From positions 1-64,000 of the forward strand of contig NZ_CAMHFP010000001.1 in assembly GCF_946184425.1 (NCBI RefSeq): a stretch of DNA of 64,000 bases, read 5' to 3'. The position numbers and the translations under genes were made by a program. The stretch is from an uncultured Methanobrevibacter sp. (GTDB taxonomy: Archaea; Methanobacteriota; Methanobacteria; Methanobacteriales; Methanobacteriaceae). This document shows positions 28,236 through 36,967 of this stretch, piece by piece. Within the stretch, counting starts at the first letter, position 1; the number at the start of each line of letters is the position of its first letter. The notes below the pieces were generated by a model. That model searched no databases. It was not told where the DNA came from and was given only the letters and a program-made list of their open reading frames with translations.

Positions 28236-31200
28236 TTGAATTTAAATAGGATAATGTTGTTGTCCATATTTTTGCTTGCGATTTTAACAGTAGGTGTGGC
28301 AAGTGCAAGTGAAAATATCACGGACAACCTAGAAATTAAAGATACGGTTTCTCAAGATGATAACCTGGCCGCTTCTAATGATTTGGTTTCAGATGAAGTT
28401 TTGAGCAATCCTAAAGATGTTGAAATCAAACTTCCGGACAATATAAAGGCAGGTGAAACTTTTTATATTAATGTAACTCTGCCAGAAGATGATTATGATA
28501 ATGAGGTTTATTATTCTGGTAATGTATTCTATCACTTTGATGATGATGATGAAGAGGATGATTTGCCTGCGGGTGGCGGATTCAATACAATTCCATATAA
28601 AACAAACACCTTTGGATCATGTACTCTTCATGTCAGTTTCGTTCCTGATGATACTAGTCTCTTAAATCCAAAGGAAGTATCCAAAGAATACAACATTAAT
28701 GACTATGCTATAGAAGTCACTGCGGAGGATGACGAATGGTTTTATGGTAAAAGCACTGAACTCTCTTTCAGCATACCTTCAGATACTGGAAAATATGTTG
28801 TAGATGTAAACGGTAAACTATATAATTTAGATTTGGAAGAATATGAGGAGTCTATCAATTACGGCCCTGCAAATGCTGCTAATGTCGTAGTAAAAGTCAC
28901 ATACAATGGTGACGGTAAAAAACTCAAGGCAAAAACAGTTACAAAAGTATTTGAAATCCTTCCTTATGTAAACTGCCCTAAGGAAGTTCCTTTTGCAACT
29001 TCAAAGGATGTAACAGTCGCTTATGCTGACGGTGAATCTATTGATTTCAAAATTAAACATTATGATAATGAAGTTGAGGATGATGTTGTCATTGATGAAA
29101 AAACAGTTACAGTAAAAGATTCAAAGGCAGTATATTCCATTCCGTCCAATCTGCAGTTCGGTGACTACTATGAACTTGTAGTTAGTCATAATGGTAATGA
29201 ATATTTTAACTCTTTTAAGATTACTCCACAAATAGATGTTCCAAACACATTTTACAGCAAGGAAACATATAATATTCCAGTTACCTTCCCTGAACAATAT
29301 AAAAACATGGATATAGAAGTTTTCATTGGCGATAACACTGTTTTTGAAGGCAAATTGGATTCCAATGCAAAAACAAACATAATATTGTCCAATCTGGAAG
29401 CTAATGATGGAACAACATTTTACATTAAGATTTCATCTGGAGATGATTTTTTAACAGAATATCAAAAGGATGTAAAAGTTTCAGATAACGATCCTTCTTC
29501 TGTAGACTTATCTGCAGATATTTCAAAGCAATTTGTAAAAGGACAATCTTTAGATTTTGAATTAGCTCTGTTTGATGATATTTCCGGTGAAGTAGTGGCA
29601 TACATAGATGGTGTTGAAGTTGCAAGAGAAGATGCACGCGAGTATGTTTCATTCTATCTTAAAACTGATGATTTAAAAGTAAACTCTCACACATTAACCT
29701 TAAATTATACTGGAGATGACTATTATAAACCTGCAAGCGTTTCATATGTGTTTGATCTGGTTGAATACAAGGTCGTCATTCCAGAAAATCCATGCTATAA
29801 TAATGGGGACAGGATATATGTTGAATTCCAGGAAGACGCAACAGGTACCTTAATTTTCTATGCTGATGGAAAAGAAGTACAAAGATTCTCTGTTGAAGAT
29901 GACAGGTTCGAAAGTGAAAACGGATATGCTGTAGGTTGTTTGGTGGATGATTTGAATCTTGCTTTAGGACCTCATGACATTAGAGTTTATTATACAGGAA
30001 ACAAAGCTAAACTGGATTTAACTAAAAAAATCAATCTGGATTATACTGTACAGTTTGCTATAGAGGAGTATTATTATTATGGTGAAGATAACTTTATTGA
30101 AATTACAGTTCCACAAGATGCAACAGGTTCATTTAAGATAAATATTGATGGAAAAGAAGTAGAATACACTACGGAAGAGTCTGATTTAAGGGTAAATATT
30201 TCAGAGTTCTTCGGTGAACATGTAGTGACTATTGAATATGCCGGTGATTCCAAATATAATCATCCATTAACTGTTAACACTACATTCAATGTTATTTCAT
30301 ACATCAATTTTGATGATAATATTCCATACAATTATGATGGAGAAGTCATTTCATTATTATTGCCTAAAGATGCAAAAGGTAATCTGGTTGCTGAAATCGA
30401 TGATCAAGTCTATGTCAAAAAAGGATTTGAAAATGGAAAAGCTGTTATTTCATTTAAAGATTTAGATATTGGTAATTATAATGTTCGTGCATATTATGAA
30501 GGCGATGATTATGATGTGGATGAGGTAGTCAGGGATTTACAAATTGAAGGAAAAATTGAACAATCCCATAAAGACGGAGAAATTCCATATAATCAGGCGG
30601 TTGATTTTTATATAAACCTTCCGAAAAATACCGTGGGTACACTGAAAGTAACTTTAAACGGCAGGGAATTCACCAAGGAAATGGTCGACGGTTATGCAAA
30701 AGTAACAGTTTCCGGATTCAGATTAGGTGAAAATTCATATGCAGCGGAATTCATATGTGACGCTGGTGATGATAGACCTGATTACAGCACTAATACTGAA
30801 GGATCTTTAGATGTAATTCCTGTTGTAAAAATATCTGATAATATGGTCGTATTCGGCAAAAATATAGTTTCTGTATTTGCTCCTTCAGGATTTAACGGTT
30901 ACATTGAATATGAAATTGATTATGCTACCTATAAACAGGTGAAAGCAAATTCACAAAAAACAGACATATCATTAGGCAGTCTGACAGCAGGTGCCCATGA
31001 ACTTTACATCAGAGTTTTTGATGAAGATGAATATGTTTTTGGAGAATACTATGATTTGAACGTATCCAAAGCAGCTGCTCCTAAATTATTTGCAACTTCA
31101 GCTGTTGTCTATTGCGGCGATTACTATAATCGGGCAAAAGTATTGGGTGTTGACGGCAAACCTCTCAAAGGAGCTAAAGTGTTATTCAAAGTGGGCGCTA

Positions 31201-31604
31201 ACAAGTATGTTATCAGATTGACCAATGCCTACGGTATTGCAACATTGCTCATGAACTACAAACCTGCAAAATATGTTGTTCTTGTCAAGTATTCAACACA
31301 AACCGTAAAACCTATAGTTCTTGTTAAAAAGGTTCTTACACTAAACAATTTAATTGTCAAAAAATCTGCCAAACAGATTATATTGGCTGCAGCCCTTAAA
31401 AAAGGAAAAATTCCAATTAAAAACAAATGGGTTGTTTTCAAATTCAATGGCAGAACATTCAAGGCAAAAACCAATTCCCTTGGTGTTGCTAAGGTTGTTG
31501 TTAAAAACGTATTTTTCAAAAATCTTAAAGTAGGCAGAAACGTTATCTATCAGGCAACATACCTTAAAGATTTTGCAAGAAAAGTTGTTAAAGTAAGAAG
31601 ATAA
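28236..31604 (+). CDS. Secreted adhesin-like protein with Ig-like repeats (1122 aa), TTG start
   Basis: Third tandem paralogue: signal peptide (IMLLSIFLLAILTVGVASAS), an acidic first region, about ten Ig-like repeats with the VP-x-DATGSF type motif, and the same lysine-rich end (WVVFKFNGRTFKAKTNSLGV). I chose TTG 28236: its context GGGGATAAAA-TTG-AAT aligns base for base with GGGGATAAAC-ATG-AAT of the preceding paralogue, and it puts the signal peptide at the N-terminus. The longer frame from 28167 has no binding site and adds a non-signal extension. The protein is much more acidic and less GC-rich than its neighbour. A hairpin with T-run follows the stop. Confidence 0.83.
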   Translation: MNLNRIMLLSIFLLAILTVGVASASENITDNLEIKDTVSQDDNLAASNDLVSDEVLSNPKDVEIKLPDNIKAGETFYINVTLPEDDYDNEVYYSGNVFYHFDDDDEEDDLPAGGGFNTIPYKTNTFGSCTLHVSFVPDDTSLLNPKEVSKEYNINDYAIEVTAEDDEWFYGKSTELSFSIPSDTGKYVVDVNGKLYNLDLEEYEESINYGPANAANVVVKVTYNGDGKKLKAKTVTKVFEILPYVNCPKEVPFATSKDVTVAYADGESIDFKIKHYDNEVEDDVVIDEKTVTVKDSKAVYSIPSNLQFGDYYELVVSHNGNEYFNSFKITPQIDVPNTFYSKETYNIPVTFPEQYKNMDIEVFIGDNTVFEGKLDSNAKTNIILSNLEANDGTTFYIKISSGDDFLTEYQKDVKVSDNDPSSVDLSADISKQFVKGQSLDFELALFDDISGEVVAYIDGVEVAREDAREYVSFYLKTDDLKVNSHTLTLNYTGDDYYKPASVSYVFDLVEYKVVIPENPCYNNGDRIYVEFQEDATGTLIFYADGKEVQRFSVEDDRFESENGYAVGCLVDDLNLALGPHDIRVYYTGNKAKLDLTKKINLDYTVQFAIEEYYYYGEDNFIEITVPQDATGSFKINIDGKEVEYTTEESDLRVNISEFFGEHVVTIEYAGDSKYNHPLTVNTTFNVISYINFDDNIPYNYDGEVISLLLPKDAKGNLVAEIDDQVYVKKGFENGKAVISFKDLDIGNYNVRAYYEGDDYDVDEVVRDLQIEGKIEQSHKDGEIPYNQAVDFYINLPKNTVGTLKVTLNGREFTKEMVDGYAKVTVSGFRLGENSYAAEFICDAGDDRPDYSTNTEGSLDVIPVVKISDNMVVFGKNIVSVFAPSGFNGYIEYEIDYATYKQVKANSQKTDISLGSLTAGAHELYIRVFDEDEYVFGEYYDLNVSKAAAPKLFATSAVVYCGDYYNRAKVLGVDGKPLKGAKVLFKVGANKYVIRLTNAYGIATLLMNYKPAKYVVLVKYSTQTVKPIVLVKKVLTLNNLIVKKSAKQIILAAALKKGKIPIKNKWVVFKFNGRTFKAKTNSLGVAKVVVKNVFFKNLKVGRNVIYQATYLKDFARKVVKVRR

Positions 31605-31633
31605 GGAATTTTCCTTATTTTTATTTTTTTTTA
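31601..31633 (+). terminator. Hairpin plus T-run terminator
   Basis: ATAAGGAA (31601-31608) and TTCCTTAT (31611-31618) form a short palindrome that overlaps the stop codon of the adhesin gene. Runs of T follow up to 31633. This is a likely end for the adhesin transcript. Confidence 0.5.
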
Positions 31634-31760
31634 ATCCGGATTTTAGTCATTTTTTCTGTTTTTGTGTTTTTTCGCATTTTTGCACTTCAACAATTCCTAT
31701 TTTGTAGTTTGCACATATCATTCAGTATATCTTATTTAAAATATAATCTAGGAGGTTGTC

Positions 31761-32132
31761 ATGTCAAGAAAGCGTCGTATTCACAATCCCTTCAATTTCG
31801 GATTTAAAGTAAGGTATAATGATTTTCCTAGGGAATTGCATAACTCTTTGAATGTTCCCGGAATTTTCAAAAAGAAATCCAATGTTAAGGTTTTTCGAAA
31901 AAATGACTCGACATTGGAGATGGATAGTTCGCATGTAGCAAATCCAGACTATGAAACATTGTTTGAATCTGTTGAATATTTCAAGGATAGGCTCAATGAT
32001 GTTGAAGCCGAAAATCTGGAGTTCAGCAGTAAACTTAGGGATTTGGAGGTTGCAAATTCCATTGCTAATGGTAAGATTAGTGATTTGGAAGCTGAAATAG
32101 TTAAATTAAAAAGTCAGTTGAATAAAAAATAG
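31761..32132 (+). CDS. Small coiled-coil protein (123 aa)
   Basis: A 123-residue protein with a strong ribosome-binding site (AGGAGG, 5 nt before ATG 31761). The N-terminal 55 residues are basic (MSRKRRIHNPFNFGFKVRYN). The second half, from about residue 70, is a coiled coil with regular hydrophobic spacing (VEYFKDRLNDVEAENLEF... ISDLEAEIVKLKSQL). No signal peptide or membrane helix, so probably cytoplasmic despite following the adhesins. It has its own promoter region. I do not recognise the family. The basic head could bind nucleic acid, which is a guess. Confidence 0.65.
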   Translation: MSRKRRIHNPFNFGFKVRYNDFPRELHNSLNVPGIFKKKSNVKVFRKNDSTLEMDSSHVANPDYETLFESVEYFKDRLNDVEAENLEFSSKLRDLEVANSIANGKISDLEAEIVKLKSQLNKK

Positions 32133-32190
32133 TTTATTTAAAATTCTTTAACTATTTCTCATTTTTTTTTTAAATTATTTGAAGACCAAT

Positions 32191-32253
32191 TTATTCTGAA
32201 TCTTCTTTTTCTTGGTCTTGTTTTGCTTTTAGGTTTTCAATTCCTATTATCAT
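32191..32253 (-). CDS. Possible 20-codon small ORF with strong Shine-Dalgarno
   Basis: The minus strand reads GGAGG, 7 nt, then ATG and 20 codons (MIIGIENLKAKQDQEKEDSE) to a TAA. A TATA-like TTTATATA (32355-32362 on the minus strand) would start a transcript near 32333, giving a leader of about 80 nt that contains a 7-bp hairpin. Such a complete expression unit in an otherwise empty region is unlikely to be pure chance, but nothing shows that the peptide is made. It may instead be an RNA with regulatory function. Confidence 0.35.
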   Translation of the reverse strand: MIIGIENLKAKQDQEKEDSE

Positions 32254-32280
32254 ATTTTTTCCTCCATATGTGTGTGGGGG

Positions 32281-32325
32281 AGTGAGGTGATTTGCATATA
32301 ATCTTATTGTTGGGGGATCCTCACT
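32281..32325 (-). ncRNA. Hairpin in the leader of the 20-codon ORF
   Basis: AGTGAGG (32281-32287) and CCTCACT (32319-32325) pair perfectly across a 31-nt loop. On the minus strand this hairpin begins about 8 nt after the predicted transcription start and ends about 16 nt before GGAGG. It could control access to the ribosome-binding site. I see no match to a riboswitch class that I know. Confidence 0.3.
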
Positions 32326-33575
32326 TCCTTGTATTCTTTTTATTACATTAATACTATATAAATATTTCGTTAATTTTTAGGTATTCCTAAATATCATAAT
32401 TATAATTTTAAAGTTGATGTTTCTAGGGTGTTATTTTAAAGTAACGTGTCAGAATCTGCAATAAAAAATTTTAAAATTAATCTGGTTGATGATAAAATTC
32501 ATATATGTAGATGTATTGTGTAGTTTTTGATATCAATATATGCTAATCTATATGATGTAGTATAATATAGCATGTTAATCGGTTATTGTAAGAAAAATTT
32601 TTTCAAGTAATCTCCTCATTTTCTTGGATTTTTCATAAAAATATTGGTTTCAGTCTAATTTTTTTAAATCAAAATTTCTTTAGCGCATATTTTTTTTATC
32701 AATCTGTAGGTGTAAACTGATATAATTTTTCAAGTTGTATGTTTATGATATTGCCGGTTGAAAATGGATAGGGTGTCTATTATTTCAGTAGGGTGGTGTC
32801 GGCTAAAAAAGTAAAAATTCTATAAATTTTTTTATCTCATGCAATTTTTTTAGCAAAAATTAATTTTTCCTGCAGCATTTTTTCTGGCATATAATTTCCA
32901 TTTTTGTGATTCATAAGAAATTTTTTCATCTAACGGTCAATATTTCAGGTTGAAATATGGCAATAAGACGTTTTTAGTCATTATCTAGAATGAAATTTTT
33001 TTACAATAATTTCCTTATTTTTCTTTAATTTTACTTTTTTATATCACTTTTCGGTAATTTGAGTTATAAGATAAATTTTTCATTTAAATATTGATTTGAA
33101 AGTTTTATATTTTTTTAAACTCAAATTCAAGAAATATGTTTAAAATATATTTCATTTTTTCAATTTTTCTTTATATTTTTATAAAAATTTATTGAATAAA
33201 TTCAGTGAAATTGCCATAAATTGGCAAAAATTGTTTGTAGTACGTTAAATTTAAAATGTGGTGTTGAATGTTTGATATTTATTTTGTTTTAATTTTTAGA
33301 AGGGAATTATAACAAAATATTAAATGTAAATTATTGTTTATTCAATAAATCAGAAATTTAGATATGAATCTAATTTTAAAAGATTTTCAGGGTCTTTCTG
33401 TAAGAAATTTTTATGACAGTAACTCAATGTTATTGCCATATGGATGCTGTTCTCAAGCATGTCAAATCATTTTGCAAAATTGAATTTTTTTATCACAATT
33501 CCTAATAAAACAAGTTGATTGAAAGATTTAACATAAAAATTAATTTTCATTTTAAAAAATTCGGAATTTTAACTT

Positions 33576-33598
33576 TTTACACTTGAAATGTACCTCTC
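33576..33598 (+). promoter_or_regulatory. Single ORB-like element (origin recognition box)
   Basis: TTTACACTTGAAA at 33576-33588, followed by TGTACCTCTC, matches the six repeated elements at 38672-38951 but in opposite orientation, including the flanking GAG(A/G)GGT block on the complementary strand. The core equals what I recall as the mini-ORB of Methanothermobacter, bound by Cdc6-1. It sits at the edge of the long AT-rich region. Confidence 0.5.
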
Positions 33599-33672
33599 TT
33601 TAAAGGATTATTGGTGAAATGTTCGACATATTAAACAAAATTTATATAATATTCCAAAGTAAAATAATTTTG

Positions 33673-34608
33673 ATGAGTGAAAAGTATCTTCGCCAAAATA
33701 GGAATAGTTACACGGTAGTCAAAAATTCAAGGGTGTTCGGAAAATTCGAATCTAAAGACGAGGCAATTTTTGCACGTGACATTCTAGTCGAAAACAACTG
33801 GAAGACCGACGAAATTGATGATGAAATTTTTGAAGCTGACGGCAAATATATGGTTTTCAAAGTCATTGACAATAAGTTATGTTATCTGGGGGAGTTCAAT
33901 GAAATACCTCATGAAGACATGATTTTGAAACTTGCCAAAAGGCATATCCGAAATCCAAACAATTCAAGATATGGTCTCAACATCACTAAACTTTTTGACA
34001 CATTCATCATAAAAAAACAGATTGCAGGTGATGAATATATTTTCGGCTTATTTGACAGTCTTGAAGATGCAACATTTTCAAGAAATTTTTTAATGGATCA
34101 CAACTGGGATGTTGGAGAGTTTGGTGAAATTGAATATTGTGATGAAACTGATACATATAAAATTGTAGAGGTCATTGACGATAGAATCTATATTCTGGCA
34201 ACATATGAAAGTGAAGTCGAGGCGAAAAGTTCCCTGGATGATGCAAGACATGAATTTCTCAATAAGATTTCAAAACACAAAAACGGTCTTGCAAACTATC
34301 CTCATCTGGATGTGCTGACAGACAGTATTGAAAATCTCGAAAACAGATTTCAAATGAAAACTTCAGATGAAGTCTGGAATTTTCATGAAACTCAAAATCC
34401 TCTTGAGGACATAATATTTAATTTGACACCTTGGCAGAAAATTATCTATGATGCTGCGGGTGATGAGTTTTCATTTAAAGATTTGGAAAAATCCCTTGCA
34501 CGATATAAAAGTAAGAATTTCGATAAAAAAATCAGAAAGTATCTAAACCAACTTATAGATTTGGGGCTTGTTGAAAAATTGGACGATGATGTCTATAAGA
34601 GGTTGTAA
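33673..34608 (+). CDS. Protein with two AP2-like repeats and C-terminal wHTH-like part
   Basis: A 311-residue protein. Two copies of a short element occur in the N-terminal half: VFGKFESKDEAIFARDIL...NNW and IFGLFDSLEDATFSRNFL...NWD. The same element is at the start of the protein at 4845-5627. They resemble AP2-type DNA-binding modules, so DNA binding is inferred. The last 80 residues (from LTPWQKIIYDAAGDEFSFKD) look like a winged helix. ATG 33673 lies about 28 nt after a TATA box (33641-33648), which fits a leaderless mRNA; ATG 33619 with GGTGA upstream would give a 329-residue protein. Function unknown; possibly a regulator. Confidence 0.65.
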   Translation: MSEKYLRQNRNSYTVVKNSRVFGKFESKDEAIFARDILVENNWKTDEIDDEIFEADGKYMVFKVIDNKLCYLGEFNEIPHEDMILKLAKRHIRNPNNSRYGLNITKLFDTFIIKKQIAGDEYIFGLFDSLEDATFSRNFLMDHNWDVGEFGEIEYCDETDTYKIVEVIDDRIYILATYESEVEAKSSLDDARHEFLNKISKHKNGLANYPHLDVLTDSIENLENRFQMKTSDEVWNFHETQNPLEDIIFNLTPWQKIIYDAAGDEFSFKDLEKSLARYKSKNFDKKIRKYLNQLIDLGLVEKLDDDVYKRL

Positions 34609-34644
34609 ATCAAAATTTTTATATACTTTACAATATTAATATAG

Positions 34645-34723
34645 TAATGTGTTAAAATAAACTATTTTAACACGTTTAGTCTGTATAATTAGGGGGCTTT
34701 GTTTCGGCAAAGCTCCCTTTTTT
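34645..34723 (+). ncRNA. Candidate small RNA with own promoter and terminator
   Basis: A TATA-like TTTTTATATAC (34616-34626) predicts a start near 34648. A perfect 11-bp hairpin starts there: GTGTTAAAATA (34649-34659), loop AAC, TATTTTAACAC (34663-34673). After 18 nt comes a second hairpin, GGGGGCTTTG (34692-34701) with CAAAGCTCCC (34708-34717) and loop TTTCGG, followed by six T. The unit of about 75 nt lies between two convergent genes. The second hairpin could serve as terminator for both. A small RNA is the simplest view; a plain terminator pair is the alternative. Confidence 0.5.
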
Positions 34724-34725
34724 AT

Positions 34726-34914
34726 TTATTCTCTATCGGATAACAATTCTCCAGCCACTCCAATACTTTCTTTTGGATATGCTTGGACTAAAACTGTTAT
34801 AGCTTCTATTGGTAAGTCATATGCATCAGCAACGACTTTTGAAACATTTTTTACCATTTCTCTTTTTTTCTCAACACTTATTCCATCGTTTCCAGCTATT
34901 GTAATTACAGGCAT
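34726..34914 (-). CDS. 4-oxalocrotonate tautomerase-like protein
   Basis: A 62-residue protein of the tautomerase superfamily. ATG 34914 gives a mature N-terminus with the catalytic proline at position 1 after Met removal (MPVITIAGNDG); GTG 34923 would bury it. Length and the later AITVLVQAYPKESIGVAG pattern fit the small hexameric 4-oxalocrotonate tautomerase group. Members use Pro1 as a general base in keto-enol tautomerisation; the substrate in methanogens is unknown. GGTGA lies 6 nt before the ATG. It is divergent from the dUTPase-like gene, with a 62-bp shared promoter region. Confidence 0.85.
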   Translation of the reverse strand: MPVITIAGNDGISVEKKREMVKNVSKVVADAYDLPIEAITVLVQAYPKESIGVAGELLSDRE

Positions 34915-34976
34915 TTTTATCACCGTTTAAAATTTATAATGTAGATAGTATAAATAAATTATTAAAAGGTTTTGAT

Positions 34977-35438
34977 ATGATGCTTGGTGAAAAGGAACTT
35001 ATAAAACTGTTTCCAAATTTTAAAGATTTGGTTCAGCCATCCGGAATTGACTTAGAACTGGATAAGATATATATTCAACAGACTCCTGGATCTCTGATTG
35101 ACAACGAAAAGAATTTGCCTGAACTTGAAGAGATGAAAGGCAATATTTACACCTTAAAACCTCATACTGCTTACTTGGCAAGCATAAAAAGGAAGATTAA
35201 GATTCCTAAAGGATATACTATGCTTTATCTTCCCCGTTCAACTCTTTTAAGGTCTTTTGTATCTGTCCAAACGGCGGTTGGTGATCCTGGATTTTATGGA
35301 ACTTTGATGTTCATGATTTACAATCATGGTGACTTTGAATATAAAATCAAATCCGGTGACAGAATTGCCCAGGCGGTGGTGTTTCCAGTTGAAGGATCAG
35401 GTGAATATAACGGGTCATACCAGGAGGAGGAAGAGTGA
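34977..35438 (+). CDS. dut: dUTPase/dCTP deaminase-family protein
   Basis: A 153-residue trimeric dUTPase-fold protein. Recognisable are the start LVQPSGIDLELDKIYI, the nucleotide-binding stretch LPRSTLLRSFVSVQT, VGDPGFYGTLMF, and KSGDRIAQAVVFPV, as in archaeal dUTPases and dCTP deaminases. The likely reaction is hydrolysis of dUTP to dUMP, keeping uracil out of DNA; a deaminase activity cannot be excluded by eye. The next gene starts on its stop codon (GTGA), so both are translated together. ATG 34977 is followed by a second ATG; AGG lies 7-9 nt upstream. Confidence 0.82.
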   Translation: MMLGEKELIKLFPNFKDLVQPSGIDLELDKIYIQQTPGSLIDNEKNLPELEEMKGNIYTLKPHTAYLASIKRKIKIPKGYTMLYLPRSTLLRSFVSVQTAVGDPGFYGTLMFMIYNHGDFEYKIKSGDRIAQAVVFPVEGSGEYNGSYQEEEE

Positions 35439-36967
35439 ACGTCAGTGAAAAGATAGTTGAAATTTTAGCTGATGAAGGAATCACCGATGTATTCGGAATT
35501 CCCGGCGAGCAGATAATGCCTCTTTATAAGGCTCTTTCAACTTCAAATATTAATCATATTTTAACAAGACATGAACAGGCGGCAGCACATGCTGCAGATG
35601 GATATTATCGCTCAACCGGCAAGATTGGAGTATGCATTTCAACCGCTTCTCCGGGAGCCTTGAACTTTACAATGGCACTTGCCACCGCATATAAGGACAA
35701 TGTTCCTATTTTGGTTTTAACCGGAGACAATGAGCTGAAGTATAGGGGAAGTGACCATTTCCAATCAACCCCTCAACTTGAAATTTTCAGAAATATCACT
35801 CGGGAATCATACAATCCTTTAAACGGCACTGAAGCGATGTATGTGTTGAGGGCATCAATATTTGCACTTAAAAACAATCCTAAGGGACCAATCCACATTA
35901 ACCTCTCAAAAGATATTCTGCAGGCAGTTGATTTTGAAGACTTTGAGTTATGCTATCTGTGTGAAGATGATCTCTCCAACATCACAAAAGCCCAGAATCT
36001 GATTGACAACTCCAAAAAACCGCTGTTTATTCTTGGTGCGGGTGCAAGGTCTCAGGCTCAAAACATCCGGATGATTTGTGAAAGATATCAAATTCCAGTT
36101 ACCACAACATTCCATGGAAAGGGTATAATCTCAGAATATGATGACTTGAATTTGGGACTGGTTGGAATACGTGCAACTCCAAGGGCAAAATATGCATTTG
36201 AAAATGCTGACTGCATTATTGCATTGGGTATAAAGGCTAGTGAAAGAACATTGCCGCACATTCCGGATAATCTGATTCATGTAAACATCAATAAAGACGT
36301 ACTTATTGGTGATTTTCCTATTCATGGTAAAGTTGAAGACTTTTTGGTAAATATTAACTTTAAAAAGACAGATTGGATTGATGATATTCTAAATATTGAT
36401 AATGATATTATAATTGAAGGAATAAATGATGATTTAAAGCCTCAAGCTGCAATTTCTGAAATTCTAAAAAGGTTTGATGACAATATAATAGTTTCAGATG
36501 CGGGAAGCCATACAACCTGGACAACACTTTTGAAAAAGTCAACTAAAGCTGGTCAATTGTTATTTTCAGGAGGACTTGCACCTATGGGCTATGGACTGCC
36601 TGCTGCTATCGGTGCAAATGTTGCCAGTGGAGAGAAGATAATTCTTATCAATGGGGATGGGGATTTTCAAATGAATCTTCAGGAGCTGGCTACCCTAAAG
36701 GAAAATAATCTTGATGTAATCATATTCATATTAAACAATTCAGAATTTGGAATAATCCGTCAATGGCAGGAAATGTTCTATGAAATGGATCCATATCAGG
36801 TCAAGTTAAGCAATCCCGACTTTGTAAAACTTGCTGCATCATATGGTATTGATGGTGTGAGAGTTGATAATCTGGATGACTTGAGATTATTGCTTGAAAA
36901 GAATCTTTCAGGACCTCTTGTTGTTGAAGTGGTTGTGGAAAGTGAAAATATTCCTCTTCCTGAATAA
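35435..36967 (+). CDS. Thiamine-diphosphate enzyme, acetolactate synthase-like
   Basis: A 510-residue ThDP-dependent enzyme with the three-domain layout of acetolactate synthase. The catalytic glutamate lies in TRHEQAAAHAADGYYR, and the C-terminal ThDP/Mg site reads GDGDFQMNLQELAT...NN. The GTG start overlaps the preceding stop as GTGA and follows a purine-rich AGGAGGAGGA, so translation is coupled. It is shorter than typical IlvB (about 550-570 residues) and has no regulatory-subunit gene nearby, so it may be a paralogue with another 2-oxoacid substrate. Linkage to a dUTPase-like gene has no obvious metabolic logic. Confidence 0.85.
   Translation: MNVSEKIVEILADEGITDVFGIPGEQIMPLYKALSTSNINHILTRHEQAAAHAADGYYRSTGKIGVCISTASPGALNFTMALATAYKDNVPILVLTGDNELKYRGSDHFQSTPQLEIFRNITRESYNPLNGTEAMYVLRASIFALKNNPKGPIHINLSKDILQAVDFEDFELCYLCEDDLSNITKAQNLIDNSKKPLFILGAGARSQAQNIRMICERYQIPVTTTFHGKGIISEYDDLNLGLVGIRATPRAKYAFENADCIIALGIKASERTLPHIPDNLIHVNINKDVLIGDFPIHGKVEDFLVNINFKKTDWIDDILNIDNDIIIEGINDDLKPQAAISEILKRFDDNIIVSDAGSHTTWTTLLKKSTKAGQLLFSGGLAPMGYGLPAAIGANVASGEKIILINGDGDFQMNLQELATLKENNLDVIIFILNNSEFGIIRQWQEMFYEMDPYQVKLSNPDFVKLAASYGIDGVRVDNLDDLRLLLEKNLSGPLVVEVVVESENIPLPE

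Larger units (their letters stand above)
32133..33618. other. Long AT-rich region without long genes (1.5 kb)
   Basis: No reading frame of 60 codons with gene-like features was found in this stretch. The first part holds T-runs that probably end the preceding transcript and, on the other strand, a possible small mRNA with a 20-codon ORF. The remainder is very AT-rich with many T-tracts and scattered TTTCAAGT-like words. The right end carries one origin-box-like element at 33576. Possible uses are DNA unwinding near an origin, decayed genes or unknown RNAs. Confidence 0.55.

Noticed and set aside
35435-36967. Firm assignment as IlvB
   Set aside because: The ThDP motifs fit, but the protein is short and no small regulatory subunit or other branched-chain genes are near, so only the family is given.
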